From: an uncultured bacterium
GTDB taxonomy: Bacteria > Cyanobacteriota > Vampirovibrionia > Gastranaerophilales > Gastranaerophilaceae
Assembly: GCA_902782905.1 (NCBI GenBank)
Contig: CACZPB010000224.1
Location: 1 to 23,337 of the forward strand
Direction: 5' to 3'
DNA length: 23,337 nucleotides
Shown here: positions 19,401-23,336 of the stretch, one piece after another
Layout: the number at the start of each line of letters is the position of its first letter
How positions within the stretch are numbered: the first letter of the stretch is position 1
Notes under the pieces: generated by a model
The model's input: only the letters and a program-made list of their open reading frames with translations
The model's database searches: none
What the model was told of the DNA's origin: nothing
Program-made: the position numbers and the translations under genes

Positions 19401-22087
19401 ATATATCAGAAAACGGCGTTATGGGTATGAGCGGATACAACAATACTTATCTTGCAACCGCCGATACAGTAGGTAAAAACTCATCTGTTGTCTCTGCACT
19501 GTTTGAACAATGGAACTTTGAAAACGTTTACACCTCAAACGGTATAGCGAAACCCGTTGACGAAGAAGTCGCAATCACTCGCAATACAAAACTTGCAGAC
19601 ATAGAACAAGGTGAATACAGAGAAGGCAATATCTCCGTTATCCAAAACGGAGTTCAATCTACAATCTCACTTACGGCAGAAGATACAGTAGGAACTTTGA
19701 TTGATGAACTTGCTCTGTTTGGATTTGAATCGGTTATAAACGAAAACGGTCAACTTATTATCAAAAACCAAGGCGACAGCAAACTCCAAGAAGCATCCAA
19801 TGATCCTTCTAATGCCCTATCCCTCTTAGGTATCGAACTCAACAAATGGAAAGCTACAAATACTTATGAAGGCAGCGCACTTAATGTCGTAACAAAAGAA
19901 AACCAAACGATTGCCGCTGATAGAAATACCCGAATCGTTGATGAACTCGGAGTTACAACAGGTGAATACAACATATTTGTAAACGGCGTTAAGTACACAG
20001 CGATGATATCCTCAGACGAAACAATCGGCTCACTTTCTGATACACTGAAATCCTTCGGTATCGAAACATCACTCGTTACAACAGGAAATAAAGCTGTATT
20101 AAATATTGTTGGTCAAGGTGATTCTTATATAGCAACCTCTCCAAGCACAACTAACGCTTCTAATGTTGTTTCAACACTATTTACAGGCGATATCGGAGAA
20201 ACCAAGTCTTACGCAAGCGACAAGAAAACAGTAAGCTATGAAACTCACACACCAAACGCAACAGAAGCAACTAAACTTACTGATATAACAGACGCACTTG
20301 GTAATAAACTATTTGCTAACGAATACAGCGACGGAAATTATGTAGAAAAAGACATCGCAGTACAAGTTAACGGCGTTGAATCAAAAATTAAAGTTGCTGA
20401 AGATGAAACAGTAGGCTCATTATTAGAAAAATTCCGCGCACTCGGTGTCGAAGCAACAATTTCTGACGGAAAGATTATGCTCCAAAGCGGCTATGATACT
20501 TTGAGCATCAACACAACCAATTCGACATCAGCTGTCGTCGGCCAATTGAACTTCTGTGAAGGCGAAAATGACCTCGGCGGCTACATGGCAAGCTCAATTA
20601 CCGTTGATTATACAAAGAGCATCAGCGAAACAAGAACCGCTTCCGTTTCAAATAGTGCAGATTTGGATACAAAATTAAGCTTGCTAAATATCTCGGCAGG
20701 TTCACTGACTGTCTATAACAACGGTAAAAAATCCGTAGTAAAAATTGAAGAAGATGATACGTTCCAAACCTTTAGAGATAAATTGAACGCAGTCGGAGTT
20801 GATTTTAAAGTAGATGACAACGGCGGACTTTATGAAGGTTACTTAACGATGTTTGCAACGTCTGAAGGCAACCTTGAAGTCGGCTCAACTACAGATACAT
20901 CTAACTTCTCTGCTATTACGGGTATAGCTAAAACCGAAAGCGGAGTCGTTCAATCCGTTCGTGAACTCTATTGCGTTAACAATCAATCTACAGTAACCAA
21001 TGAAGGCTTGTTCAGACGCGGAACAGTTACAGAAGGTGTATTTACAGTCGGTGATGCAGTTATTACAATTGATTCAAATACAACACTTCAAGATATCGTA
21101 TCTCAAATTAACTCAAGCGAAAAATCAAACGCAACTGCATACTGGGATAATCTCAAAGGCGAACTCGTTATCGAATCTCGTACCACAGGAGCTTCATTCA
21201 TCAACATTGAAGCAGGTACAACGGACGAAGAATACCTTGCAGCTCACCCAGAATACAAAGCAACAAACTTTACTGACATCATGGGATACACTAAATCTGA
21301 ATGGAGCGGAAATGTACTGAATTCAACAAGCATGAATACAGACGCTCAAAAACTCGGTGAAAATGCCAAGTTCTCAATAAACGGAACAAGCTATACTTCA
21401 ACTTCTAACACAATCGGAAGCGATGTTTCCAGAATTCAAGGAGTTACAATCAACTTGAAAGGTATATCAGAAGGCACAACAACTAAACTGACCGTTGAAA
21501 GAGATACAGAGACTCTTGCAAATGCCGTATCAGACATTGTAGATTCTTATAACGAATTAATGGAAAATGTAGATAACGCAATCGCTAAAGGCGGAACGCT
21601 ACAAAAAGAATCAACTTTGAAGATGATTAGAAATCAACTGAGAAGTCTTATGACAAGTTCTGATGCTGGAGCTACCATATTCAAGAATCTGGATTCTATC
21701 GGCATCGGCGTATCACAAGCTTCAGCAAGCAACATTTCTACCTCTAATGCTGCTATCGTCAACCTTTCATTTGATAAGGATAAATTCATCTCTGCTTACC
21801 GTTCTGACCAAAGTGCTATGAAAGCACTTCTTATCGGTTCGGACAACAATACCGGCATATTTACAAAAGTTGAAGACTTAGTAGAAAATGCACTCAAAGG
21901 CGTTACAGGATACTTTGATACTGCAACGGCAAGCTATGATAAGAAAATCAGCAACTTGAATGAAAAAATTAAGAAAACAAGCAAATCAGTTGAAGCATAT
22001 AAAGCTAGGTTGGAAGCTAAATTCCAATCTATGGATATGATTATCTCAAGAATGAACCAACAATATCAATCATTCCTGACTAAATAA
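4130..22087 (+). CDS. fliD: Giant FliD: flagellar filament cap protein with adhesin-like insert
   Basis: FliD (HAP2) normally forms the pentameric or hexameric cap under which flagellin folds at the filament tip. It is usually about 450-1000 residues; this one is 5985, roughly 0.6 MDa. The start is the ATG at 4130, because MSISFSGLASGLDTSSWVDS is the canonical FliD N-terminus; the extra residues from a TTG at 4094 are not conserved. Layout by residue: FliD N-terminal domain about 1-115; hook-IN-like modules 124-1727, interrupted by a Thr-rich tract at 1533-1627; linker-only repeats 1737-1811; GLUG beta-helix domains at about 1854-2221, 2451-2761, 2896-3144 and 3309-3554 alternating with IN modules; second Thr-rich tract 3754-3871; a long IN-module array from 3888 to about 5725; FliD C-terminal domain about 5738-5985, ending in a coiled coil. 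The composition is rich in Thr, Ser, Asn, Gly and Asp, as in surface adhesins. The frame has no stop or frameshift over 18 kb. No fliS or fliT chaperone gene is adjacent. The tip-adhesin role is inferred. Confidence 0.93.
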   Translation: MSISFSGLASGLDTSSWVDSLVALKRAKVTTMQEEKSAVELTRDAVNNIKSFFSSFRTMLEKVTDARFGIDSMDVFAQNLATSSDTGVITATATTEAKEATYNILVDRLASLTAAYSDFSYLFEDEQTVTADKDTLLTSLGVNINQNATLGVNVGGIDRGITLSEFDTIGTFIDKLSGIGVDASYNEDSGVFSISVGRNDIIDNDNTGIVDKLHLIGVNEGYLSNLLRTFVVDTIYSAANNDTKLSELGIGTGTLLIQANDHEYSFTIEENDTLGDFVQALRDNNIDASLDAAGVFSISDAQIIERAGTLGSSFIDALGFDIDTYSKSQKTKDLSIATIVTTTTTATSGTALSSIGEGKNVHGGDSVTIVNSDGVETVIELAEGATIGSLLGAMTDAGLYAAINSDGTVEIAGGRIASSTCDILNVLGLEEEPYAAMVTGNALTEIVTVHEIAGYDTKLVDDLGVTEGYLEVTKPDGNKFYEKIYSGQSIGDLMSDLANLGIYSELDTESGVLSITGGSFRTLSDTDVNALIDDRAIVETENRFKHGTNLLECLYGAPEISLNQTSIQSTRAMSKALRQSVTTTFDAEGTTSLSQIGLTQNGTAVFKVRDELRTINVTGSTTIDGLINALSAKGIAASLDPDTHRLEIENATLTGGTSDLASALNLTTKISGKYKTSDALYAQETVQIDATLDSQLKLYGIQNSMSTADKTVKLYNSDGTVAATTVVGEGTTMRDLLGFINAQEGMSAELTNGILKITNGYIENDALEAGMGLETVNKSSYVLGSMMTTTTTAAVTGETTLGNIISSLGNQNKVQGGYNLAFNGSAISVGANTTLNQLIDILDQAGGKASIDTTGRLTVDGGTLTGSVAEALGMVAYTHTASVEATGNTVWTEETVFADSNTKLSDLGITSSSLTVYNSLGAAQTTFNVTGENTLGDVLNSLKGQNIFGTISDGVIALDSAEGKYVNGDLATKLGLATQTVTTTVNTSVSSTLSVTHTGTVTAGATATLGDIGAITGSGQNIVIYDENQSAIGTISTLTTSSTIQDMFNALEEYGITGSITEGIIDLYSGQGNYAAGSIMDNLGISFSQGNSGTVTIGDTITTSVKITFTDDVKATESDLIKDFITLPSNKNITVYDKSNNVLGTVTVDNSTTFDKLFRDLSAYGIDGEIHDGIIMLQPTNGEYATGAVLSALHINTTEETTTTTVGMAATSKSLSYSADVKATEDDKISSFINLPANKTITIHDMEGGTLGTVSIDNNTTFGKLFADLSAYGVDGDISDGVVGFSANGYKYLTGDVLTQLGITTSYTTETVTTTVGKSTTSKSLSYSADVKATEDDKISSFVNLPANKTITIHDMEGATLGTVTVDNNTTFGKLFADLSAYGVDGDISDGVVGFSANGYKYLTGDVLTQLGITTSYTTTEVTTTVGKAATSSEAISYTTTWAANEDTKFSEIGINSNQSYVINRSSTGESNISGNITKDTTIGEFFRAIGEYGIQGTINDGVILLQSDTEHYITGNLANALGIGTYNYSQTVHGVTTTVVNGTGTMTININQTQTVNSTGTATVGVTGTVTVNITQTLTVDSTGTQTITTYDTITLSVTQTNTITTTSTQTISATATITALTSTTGTVTVDADGTTKLSEVLSTADWNAVMANNNSKTVTGNKYNDYDNSYSVGSFTVTNNMTIDEFFAGLESIGMNGTISNGVITITSNDGIVAEGTLIDALGLSTVSRVETITVGSTVTSTAPITYTKMVGSSTTSTQQITYTEYGTVGIAATSTVGITYTHVTTEGAAVSSTLGVTYTETDINMYSTVNFSYTTEATGADTIKAIRLEGNKIDGTLSASSTVSDISNGSIFAINTVAGLTKLANLVNSGSNMSGKTFILESDITLTSSWTSIGKDSGYEFKGTFDGCGYTISGLKQTVNASTTTDTVTYAGLFGVVGNGATIKNVNLTGVSILATISTEGTRVGALVGQVNGTATISNITTSGTILARASNPSTDINAIVAGGIAGFNNSGRLYINNCSSAMTIKSTTTTQLANSYIGGILGMGIADIDNCYNSAGLSTNYSSVFSNIGGIVGMLVPEKNKETHISNCYNSGSIGGASGSSGGIIGIYFDWHSTPPTSSQLLRMDHCVNAGTIGSNGSTKQGSFIGMVQGKSVASSYTGYVLSDCYSTQTVSAIGTAYQMGNNYKQDEFNCGTGVTNDTIYNTMRANNWDATKWAALSGVNGLYQYNKNARLLHLINANGAAQTITISATSTLDTVVSQLGSCGIEATIDDGRIQISDTNEWIISGGLAEELGIQSIDTNNAISVKTLNTKKVVDTTTDLSHILSSNVTLTITNSNTNESQQITVLRSSTLGDVFASLSAYDISGYVTNTGALHFDSVGYWYISGTGSSNQFKLATTIAVTTTTINGNSTVGDLIKSTTDEGFVQEVTHQSVSGLTNAANVTVFSSGTYAITNTQGLINAAKYYNNTNLVSLSGVTFVLGSNISVNAGTYTNAQGDSDCALFYNDSKWFSGTFDGNGYTISGLTSALFNRASGATIKNLGTSVTRNDVGIRYQGGLVNRAYSNTTITNCYVKGDISAEDTNDIGGIVGESTNSTISYCSYSGTMSASGDCESWGGIVGNQSGGTIQYCRTSGSIESDDYMWATGGIAGEFSGTLNNNTSKMQINIAQNSESIGGIVGYLESGTVSSNTTYGDINAHKYVGGAVGHMSAGSVSSNTIYADTTGTESVGGVVGYKQGGTILTNYRYGSVTGPSGSNSNSGTDRTTYAQSRTIGITSSDGASSYNITINQNTTVDELASMFAAYDIALNIDATTGKISLTPTGSNYISSMDSELREALNINLNGATTRTTTTAAMTAGSSIDELLKSQSASFIETVNTINTSDLTELTNSTSLVSGGTYKISTTSALQALANKATASGNLQGMTFVLANDIDMSSLENFQIANFAGTLDGNGHVLTNFKSSNGGLFGYVGNVNHQGKVENLGLENVNISNDAGDSGGICNYFDGESIFDCYVTGNVSGTSSTGGIAGEAAGMQIRKCSFSGTVKGNYVGGITGSSCDGTTAIYGCSAYGSISSNGGIAGGIAGSVFLNPASIDSCTVCADVTSPNGYAGGLVGNWNVDDGYYTANIYDSTACCNVNGRFAYQIGNFSSVNDARNDISVRVEIIGTPTIPLSNDFDSFLYADYRPLSITINSSGTEHVVTVNQSGTLGDMLTSLAAYDIEGTVSSDGKLTLNSVGNSYITGMSDLLKNSLNIVTGSGATYQTAAIGKQTISGSTTLDDLIRHQDATFLNSINQIDTSALTELTDSTSLVSGGTYKISTTSALQALANKATASGNLSGKTFVLANDIDMSSLENFQIENFAGTLDGNGHVLTNFKSSNGGLFNSITANGTVQNLGIEGAVITKSSIDCGGISNITTGKILNCYVNGNISGTTSVGGITGTYTGATIQNCATGGTVSGSLNVGGIAGYAYYHAATNLSYNVSKADVTGSTSRVGGIAGYFSGLNNSRRADAYDNVAYGDVSGPSGVGGVFGCVFAANITNSTAYGSVSGTTNVGNIYGTKQASTTEETGSQDHSNGNYTPSVTVVQNGTTVNVTFGINTTLDAMAAELETYGITANIGDGRIYLLGSENAYVDGVSDELKNALHIQTGDGYTYNGQTRTVTTDTTFAELGKPNGISIGLEPNIGTGWSYVTLQANSTIGDMFTQLAAYDIEGYIADGKITLKPNENCNWHMIGHYGMDVDLFNFDDNSTWYTTETITHNVNSNSNTLNHTTTGTINTLKTYTITSTQTLTVTSTGTETLTINKTETIEATATVTVDSTGTATVNVSRTYTINSTGTITVNTTGTTTINLSQTHTINTTGTVTVDITSTRQATANDTSDRKVGSRAENLNTGSKFSELGLAANDTIQLNYAGKDYTVTVKTTDTVDDLISTLAGFGIAGAVADGKLTLTGTEDGYIKSIGVNLQTALKMSAGSGKTWTSSTKTTTVGSTSASTTQHHSVTTTMNTTSTFAELGLASAGSIELNYAGKAYTVSIETTDTVDDLISTLGGLGISGAVSTDGKLTLTGTNDGYITAFSNNVATLLNVQAGSGKTWTSSTATTTVGSTSASTTQHHSVTTTMNTTSTFAELGLASAGSIELNYAGKAYTVSIKTTDTVDDLISTLGGLGISGAVSADGKLTLTGTNDGYITAFSNNVATLLNVQAGSGKTWTSSTATTTVGSTSASTTQHHSVTTTMNTTSTFAELGLAAAGTIGINYAGRDYTVTVKTNDTVGDLVATIGGLGVSGLVTSDGKLVLTGTDDGYITSISNNLSTLLNVQAGSGKTWTSSTATTTVGSTSASTTQHHSVTTTMNTTSTFAELGLASAGSIELNYAGKAYTVAIEKTDTVDDLISTLGGLGISGGVNANGQLTLTGTNDGYITGFSNNVASLLNVQAGSGKTWTSTTQTIKENTTSAEQHRDVVTDLGTDTLLSKLNFSGTGLITVVTNGTEHVVTVTADKTVDDMLTSLAGYGISGGVNDGKLYLAAASGCYIKDMSQNIKDAFKFKAGSGNSWHSELEATWVNSDSRDLSVVKNDLKLTGDTKLSSITGFNNGNGKLAVHQTNGQWTTISVDASKTLDNFFNQISAYGLAGSVDSDGKVNIIGVGNVYLQNVSGGSNILTSLKTSGLKTNTETLTVNSTSSTLGHTVTVAATGTTTLENLEFADGTGINFDGSGNVKLELTTNSDAGNQHVTLTFNKTQSLYDVMNKLAEYGITASVDSVGRFAMEATNLSDFDISGALGNFLMGAYTKNYGVDNTYNVSTNLVQKTIVNMTDATSLAELGVSQNGNIKIVQQGVEYTVNVNLAEISNVGDFRNMLAQYGFTTNIDSNGRLSVTGVGNSYLESITGGSNIIDVFGLTDWTRGEITQLSTHLGDTEVITDNVDMTRKISELTNSNGASLNIKSGNMYVYKDGTRSTMYLDNNDSLQTLQAKLANYGINMNVDSEGRIYFEGDNNSYLTTDGIASASATDFLSKIGAATNWSERYDSTSDNLTYTQTSNSKLLRNTRLVDLQDTDGNNLGVTDGVYYIYENGVRNEETITTETTVNDFMMQLASHGLIADISENGVMGMSGYNNTYLATADTVGKNSSVVSALFEQWNFENVYTSNGIAKPVDEEVAITRNTKLADIEQGEYREGNISVIQNGVQSTISLTAEDTVGTLIDELALFGFESVINENGQLIIKNQGDSKLQEASNDPSNALSLLGIELNKWKATNTYEGSALNVVTKENQTIAADRNTRIVDELGVTTGEYNIFVNGVKYTAMISSDETIGSLSDTLKSFGIETSLVTTGNKAVLNIVGQGDSYIATSPSTTNASNVVSTLFTGDIGETKSYASDKKTVSYETHTPNATEATKLTDITDALGNKLFANEYSDGNYVEKDIAVQVNGVESKIKVAEDETVGSLLEKFRALGVEATISDGKIMLQSGYDTLSINTTNSTSAVVGQLNFCEGENDLGGYMASSITVDYTKSISETRTASVSNSADLDTKLSLLNISAGSLTVYNNGKKSVVKIEEDDTFQTFRDKLNAVGVDFKVDDNGGLYEGYLTMFATSEGNLEVGSTTDTSNFSAITGIAKTESGVVQSVRELYCVNNQSTVTNEGLFRRGTVTEGVFTVGDAVITIDSNTTLQDIVSQINSSEKSNATAYWDNLKGELVIESRTTGASFINIEAGTTDEEYLAAHPEYKATNFTDIMGYTKSEWSGNVLNSTSMNTDAQKLGENAKFSINGTSYTSTSNTIGSDVSRIQGVTINLKGISEGTTTKLTVERDTETLANAVSDIVDSYNELMENVDNAIAKGGTLQKESTLKMIRNQLRSLMTSSDAGATIFKNLDSIGIGVSQASASNISTSNAAIVNLSFDKDKFISAYRSDQSAMKALLIGSDNNTGIFTKVEDLVENALKGVTGYFDTATASYDKKISNLNEKIKKTSKSVEAYKARLEAKFQSMDMIISRMNQQYQSFLTK
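7742..8401 (+). repeat. 330-bp tandem duplication in fliD
   Basis: Two adjacent 330-bp units (7742-8071 and 8072-8401) each encode a linker plus one hook-IN-like module (110 residues). The proteins are almost identical over SLSYSADVKATEDDKISSF and KLFADLSAYGVDGDISDGVV. DNA differences are mostly at third codon positions. The modules on either side (about 7455 and 8455) are clearly more diverged, so this looks like a recent duplication. Confidence 0.9.
8722..9010 (+). repeat. Thr-rich low-complexity repeat tract 1 in fliD
   Basis: Residues of about 1532-1627 are built from short alternating strands such as TININQTQTVNSTGTATV and TVNITQTLTVDSTGTQTI, almost free of charge. The period is about 16-18 residues. 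It resembles the Thr/Ser-rich stalks of adhesins. A related tract recurs about 6.7 kb downstream. Confidence 0.8.
9337..9563 (+). repeat. Linker-only repeats (ITYT repeats) in fliD
   Basis: There are four short units, each ending in an ITYT/VTYT strand (APITYT, QQITYT, VGITYT, LGVTYT) and each preceded by a TSTxx or SSTxx turn. They closely resemble the linkers between hook-IN modules (TVGMAATSKSLSYS and TVGKAATSSEAISYT at 7742-8450). They look like linkers multiplied without the module that normally follows. Confidence 0.7.
9690..10790 (+). other. GLUG-type beta-helix domain A in fliD
   Basis: The domain opens with the usual lead-in of GLUG domains: an LTKLANLVNSG helix, FILESDITL and FKGTFDGCGYTISGL. 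About seven rungs follow with the GG[IL][VAI]G and NCY motifs (VAGGIAGF, IGGILGMG, IGGIVGML, ISNCYNSGSIGG, LSDCYS). GLUG repeats are known from bacterial adhesins and IgA-protease-like surface proteins, where they form right-handed beta-helices. This is the most diverged of the four copies. Confidence 0.85.
11480..12410 (+). other. GLUG-type beta-helix domain B in fliD
   Basis: The lead-in (TFVLGSNISV, FSGTFDGNGYTISGL) is followed by about eight rungs with QGGLVNRA, IGGIVGES, WGGIVGNQ, TGGIAGEF, IGGIVGYL, VGGAVGHM and VGGVVGYK, and NCYVKGDIS-like turns. Domain A and B are separated by two hook-IN-like modules (near 10850 and 11085). Confidence 0.87.
12782..14272 (+). repeat. Duplicated GLUG lead-in, 1,242 bp apart
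   Basis: Two segments of about 249 bp (12782-13030 and 14024-14272) are close to identical, both running from TTGAC[CT]GAG to CGGGTTGTTT. The preceding hook-IN modules are also related, so the duplicated unit is one IN module plus one beta-helix domain of 414 residues. Downstream rungs have diverged strongly, which contrasts with the conserved start. Confidence 0.88.
12815..13560 (+). other. GLUG-type beta-helix domain C in fliD
   Basis: The lead-in ISTTSALQALANKA, FVLANDIDMSS and FAGTLDGNGHVLTNF is followed by about six rungs (SGGICNYF, TGGIAGEA, VGGITGSS, AGGIAGSV, AGGLVGNW). Its first part is nearly identical to domain D. One hook-IN-like module (12465-12660) separates it from domain B. 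Confidence 0.87.
14055..14800 (+). other. GLUG-type beta-helix domain D in fliD
   Basis: The same lead-in as domain C is followed by about six rungs (CGGISNIT, VGGITGTY, VGGIAGYA, VGGIAGYF, VGGVFGCV and a final VGN). The rungs have diverged from domain C although the lead-in is nearly identical. It is preceded by a hook-IN-like module at 13685-13895. Confidence 0.87.
15390..15740 (+). repeat. Thr-rich low-complexity repeat tract 2 in fliD
   Basis: Residues of about 3754-3871 repeat TYTITSTQTLTVTSTGT-like and TYTINSTGTITVNTTGT-like strands. The family is the same as tract 1 at 8722-9010 (shared TVDSTGT and NSTGT cores), but the codon choice differs, with many ACA, ACC and AAC codons here against more ACG and ACT in tract 1. 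Confidence 0.8.
15766..21305 (+). other. Hook-IN-like module array 2 (about 16 modules)
   Basis: Modules of about 80-95 residues begin near 15790, 16130, 16475, 16820, 17165, 17500, 17830, 18180, 18545, 18875, 19215, 19575, 19915, 20255, 20650 and 21000. The recurring features are LAELGV, TVDDLISTLGGLGISGAV, a DGKLTLTGT strand, then a Tyr-containing NDGYI/GNSYL turn. The first five are nearly identical to each other; later ones are progressively more different and the last (GVFTVGDAVITIDSNTTLQD) is closest to the ordinary single FliD hook-IN domain. Confidence 0.8.
16075..17438 (+). repeat. Four tandem 345-bp repeats in fliD
   Basis: The TTQHHSVTTTMNTTSTFAEL linker begins each unit; the CAG codon of its QHH lies at 16103, 16448, 16793 and 17138, exactly 345 bp (115 residues) apart. 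Each unit is a linker plus one hook-IN-like module ending in GSGKTWTS. The third module (from about 16820) is the most different. A less similar unit precedes (15790-16074) and another follows (339 bp later). Most DNA differences are synonymous. Confidence 0.93.
21340..22087 (+). other. FliD C-terminal domain (within the giant fliD)
   Basis: Residues of about 5738-5985 carry the C-terminal FliD signature: AKFSINGTSYTSTSNTI, VTINLKGISEGTTTKLTVER, IVDSYNELMENVDNA, LRSLMTSSD, LDSIGIGVSQA, and a closing coiled coil (YDKKISNLNEKIKKTSKSVE) that ends in MNQQYQSFLTK. The tail is what anchors FliD to the filament tip, so the giant protein keeps both ends needed for cap assembly. Confidence 0.95.
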
Positions 22088-22104
22088 GATTGATTAATAA
22101 TCTT
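22086..22104. terminator. Short hairpin between the converging fliD and sigma genes (weak)
   Basis: AAGATT (22086-22091) and AATCTT (22099-22104) form a perfect 6-bp stem around a 7-nt loop that spans the 6-nt gap and both stop codons. The stem is AT-rich with no T-run, so it is a poor intrinsic terminator in either direction. Confidence 0.3.
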
Positions 22105-22789
22105 CTCTGCCTCTGGATTTCAAATATTCTCTGATTTGGTTTAGGGAAAATTGTATAATTCTTGTAATTCTTGACGGGGAAAGACCAATCATATTAGCAA
22201 TATCTTTAGCTTGCATGTTCCTGTAAAAACGATACTCAACAACGGTTCTCTCTTTTTGGGGTAACTTAGCGATAGCTTGTTTTATTAGTTTACTCATCTC
22301 AACAATTTCAGCCTGCTCATCAGGCATTGCAGATGTATCTTTTATAAAATCAAATGGTGACGCATTATCTGTCGCAGCAGCAGCCAACCCGTCAATAGAT
22401 AAAATTGTTTCATAAACAGCTTCTCTAACTTTTGTCGGCGATATTGAAAATCCCATATCACCTTCTTCTGAGCTTTCAGCTCCGGCAGAAGCATCCGACA
22501 CATACCCGTCAGAATCTCCTTCTTCTGATTTATGTTTTAGAGTATACCATTTATACCTGTGTCTTAATTCGTTTCTTATTGCCCACTTTACAGCAGTTCC
22601 AATATAAGCATCATTGTATCTTGCAAGCTGTTCTTCTGTTTTATCCTTAATCAATTGTTGCACAGCAATTATGCCTATACTAACCAACTCTTCATACTCA
22701 ATCATGTGGTTAGGCATACGCCTGTGTTCAACTCTCGCAATTTTCTGTACAATACTAACGTATTGATTGATTAAACTCTTCGTATCCAT
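22094..22789 (-). CDS. Sigma-70-family sigma factor, probably flagellar
   Basis: The protein has 231 residues. Region 2 covers about residues 5-85 with MIEYEELVSIGIIAVQQLI (2.2, core binding) and YIGTAVKWAIRNELRHRYKW (2.3-2.4, -10 melting and recognition). Region 4 covers about 168-226: KLPQKERTVVEYRFYRNM then IANMIGLSPSRITRII, the helix-turn-helix that reads the -35. The size and the neighbouring fliD and flhB suggest a FliA/SigD-like (sigma-28) flagellar factor. The middle (about 88-165) is an acidic Ser/Glu/Asp/Gly-rich linker, and I see no clear region 3, unlike typical FliA; it could instead be another alternative sigma factor. It starts at the ATG at 22789 with a weak purine-rich AAGAAAAG site, has its own promoter, and converges on fliD. 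Confidence 0.85.
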   Translation of the reverse strand: MDTKSLINQYVSIVQKIARVEHRRMPNHMIEYEELVSIGIIAVQQLIKDKTEEQLARYNDAYIGTAVKWAIRNELRHRYKWYTLKHKSEEGDSDGYVSDASAGAESSEEGDMGFSISPTKVREAVYETILSIDGLAAAATDNASPFDFIKDTSAMPDEQAEIVEMSKLIKQAIAKLPQKERTVVEYRFYRNMQAKDIANMIGLSPSRITRIIQFSLNQIREYLKSRGREDY

Positions 22790-22816
22790 TCTTTTCTTAC
22801 AAGCTAACCTTATTTT

Positions 22817-22845
22817 ATCATACAGTGTTTTATATTATTTTTCAA
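22817..22845 (-). promoter_or_regulatory. Sigma-70 promoter of the sigma factor gene
   Basis: On the minus strand TTGAAA (complement of 22840-22845), a 17-bp spacer and TATGAT (complement of 22817-22822) match the consensus well. It lies in the 79-bp gap after flhB, with a start of transcription near 22810, about 20 nt before the ATG. So this gene can be expressed independently of the flhB operon. Confidence 0.65.
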
Positions 22846-22868
22846 GATTTTAAACTACACTATATATA

Positions 22869-23336
22869 CTAATTTTGTTTATTCTTTAATCCGTAAACAA
22901 ATAATAAGATTTCAGCAACAGCTTTATATAATTCAGGAGGAATTTGCTGATTTAAATCCACCATCCTAAAAAGTGCACGTGCAACAGGAGGATTATCGAT
23001 AATCGGAACATTGTGTTCCTGCGCTATTTTTATAATTTTTTTTGCAATTAACTCTGTACCCTTAGCTGTGAGTGTAGGTGATTGCATTGTTTCAGCATCA
23101 TACTTAAGAGCACACGCAACGTGGGTCGGATTGCGCACAACAAAATCTGCATCAGGAACTGAATCCATAGCCCCTTGCTGCAACATTTGCATACGTCTTT
23201 GCCGAAGCGCTGCCTTCACATGAGGATCACCTTCTGAGTTTTTATACTCATCCTTTATTTCCTTGAAAGACATTTTTTGATCTTTCAAAAATTTCCACTT
23301 TGTAACACCATAATCTGCAGCCGCTATAATTAAAAA
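22869..23336 (-). CDS. flhB: FlhB, flagellar export apparatus protein (N-terminal part missing)
   Basis: FlhB is a membrane component of the flagellar type III export gate and its cytoplasmic domain switches substrate specificity from rod/hook to filament proteins by self-cleavage. Only the C-terminal 155 residues are in the window; the frame is open to the edge and the four-helix membrane domain lies outside. Visible signatures are TKWKFLKDQKMSFKEIKDEY (the linker helix), EGDPHVKAALRQRR, the autocleavage motif NPTH (codons at 23121-23132) in NPTHVACALKYD, and AKGTELIAKKI then VPIIDNPPVARAL. Export of FliD, including the giant one beside it, would depend on this gate. The other type III paralog family (YscU/SpaS) shares NPTH, but the flagellar neighbourhood favours FlhB. 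Confidence 0.96.
   Translation of the reverse strand, partial: FLIIAAADYGVTKWKFLKDQKMSFKEIKDEYKNSEGDPHVKAALRQRRMQMLQQGAMDSVPDADFVVRNPTHVACALKYDAETMQSPTLTAKGTELIAKKIIKIAQEHNVPIIDNPPVARALFRMVDLNQQIPPELYKAVAEILLFVYGLKNKQN

Noticed and set aside
4130..22087. Possibility that the giant frame is several genes merged by frameshift or missing stops
   Set aside because: The frame is continuous, modules recur throughout, and FliD signatures appear only at the two ends, so a single protein is the simpler reading. Assembly error in the repeats cannot be excluded from sequence alone.
22432..22650. 72-codon open frame on the plus strand across the sigma factor gene
   Set aside because: Antisense to the acidic linker and region 2 of the sigma factor and without any family feature.
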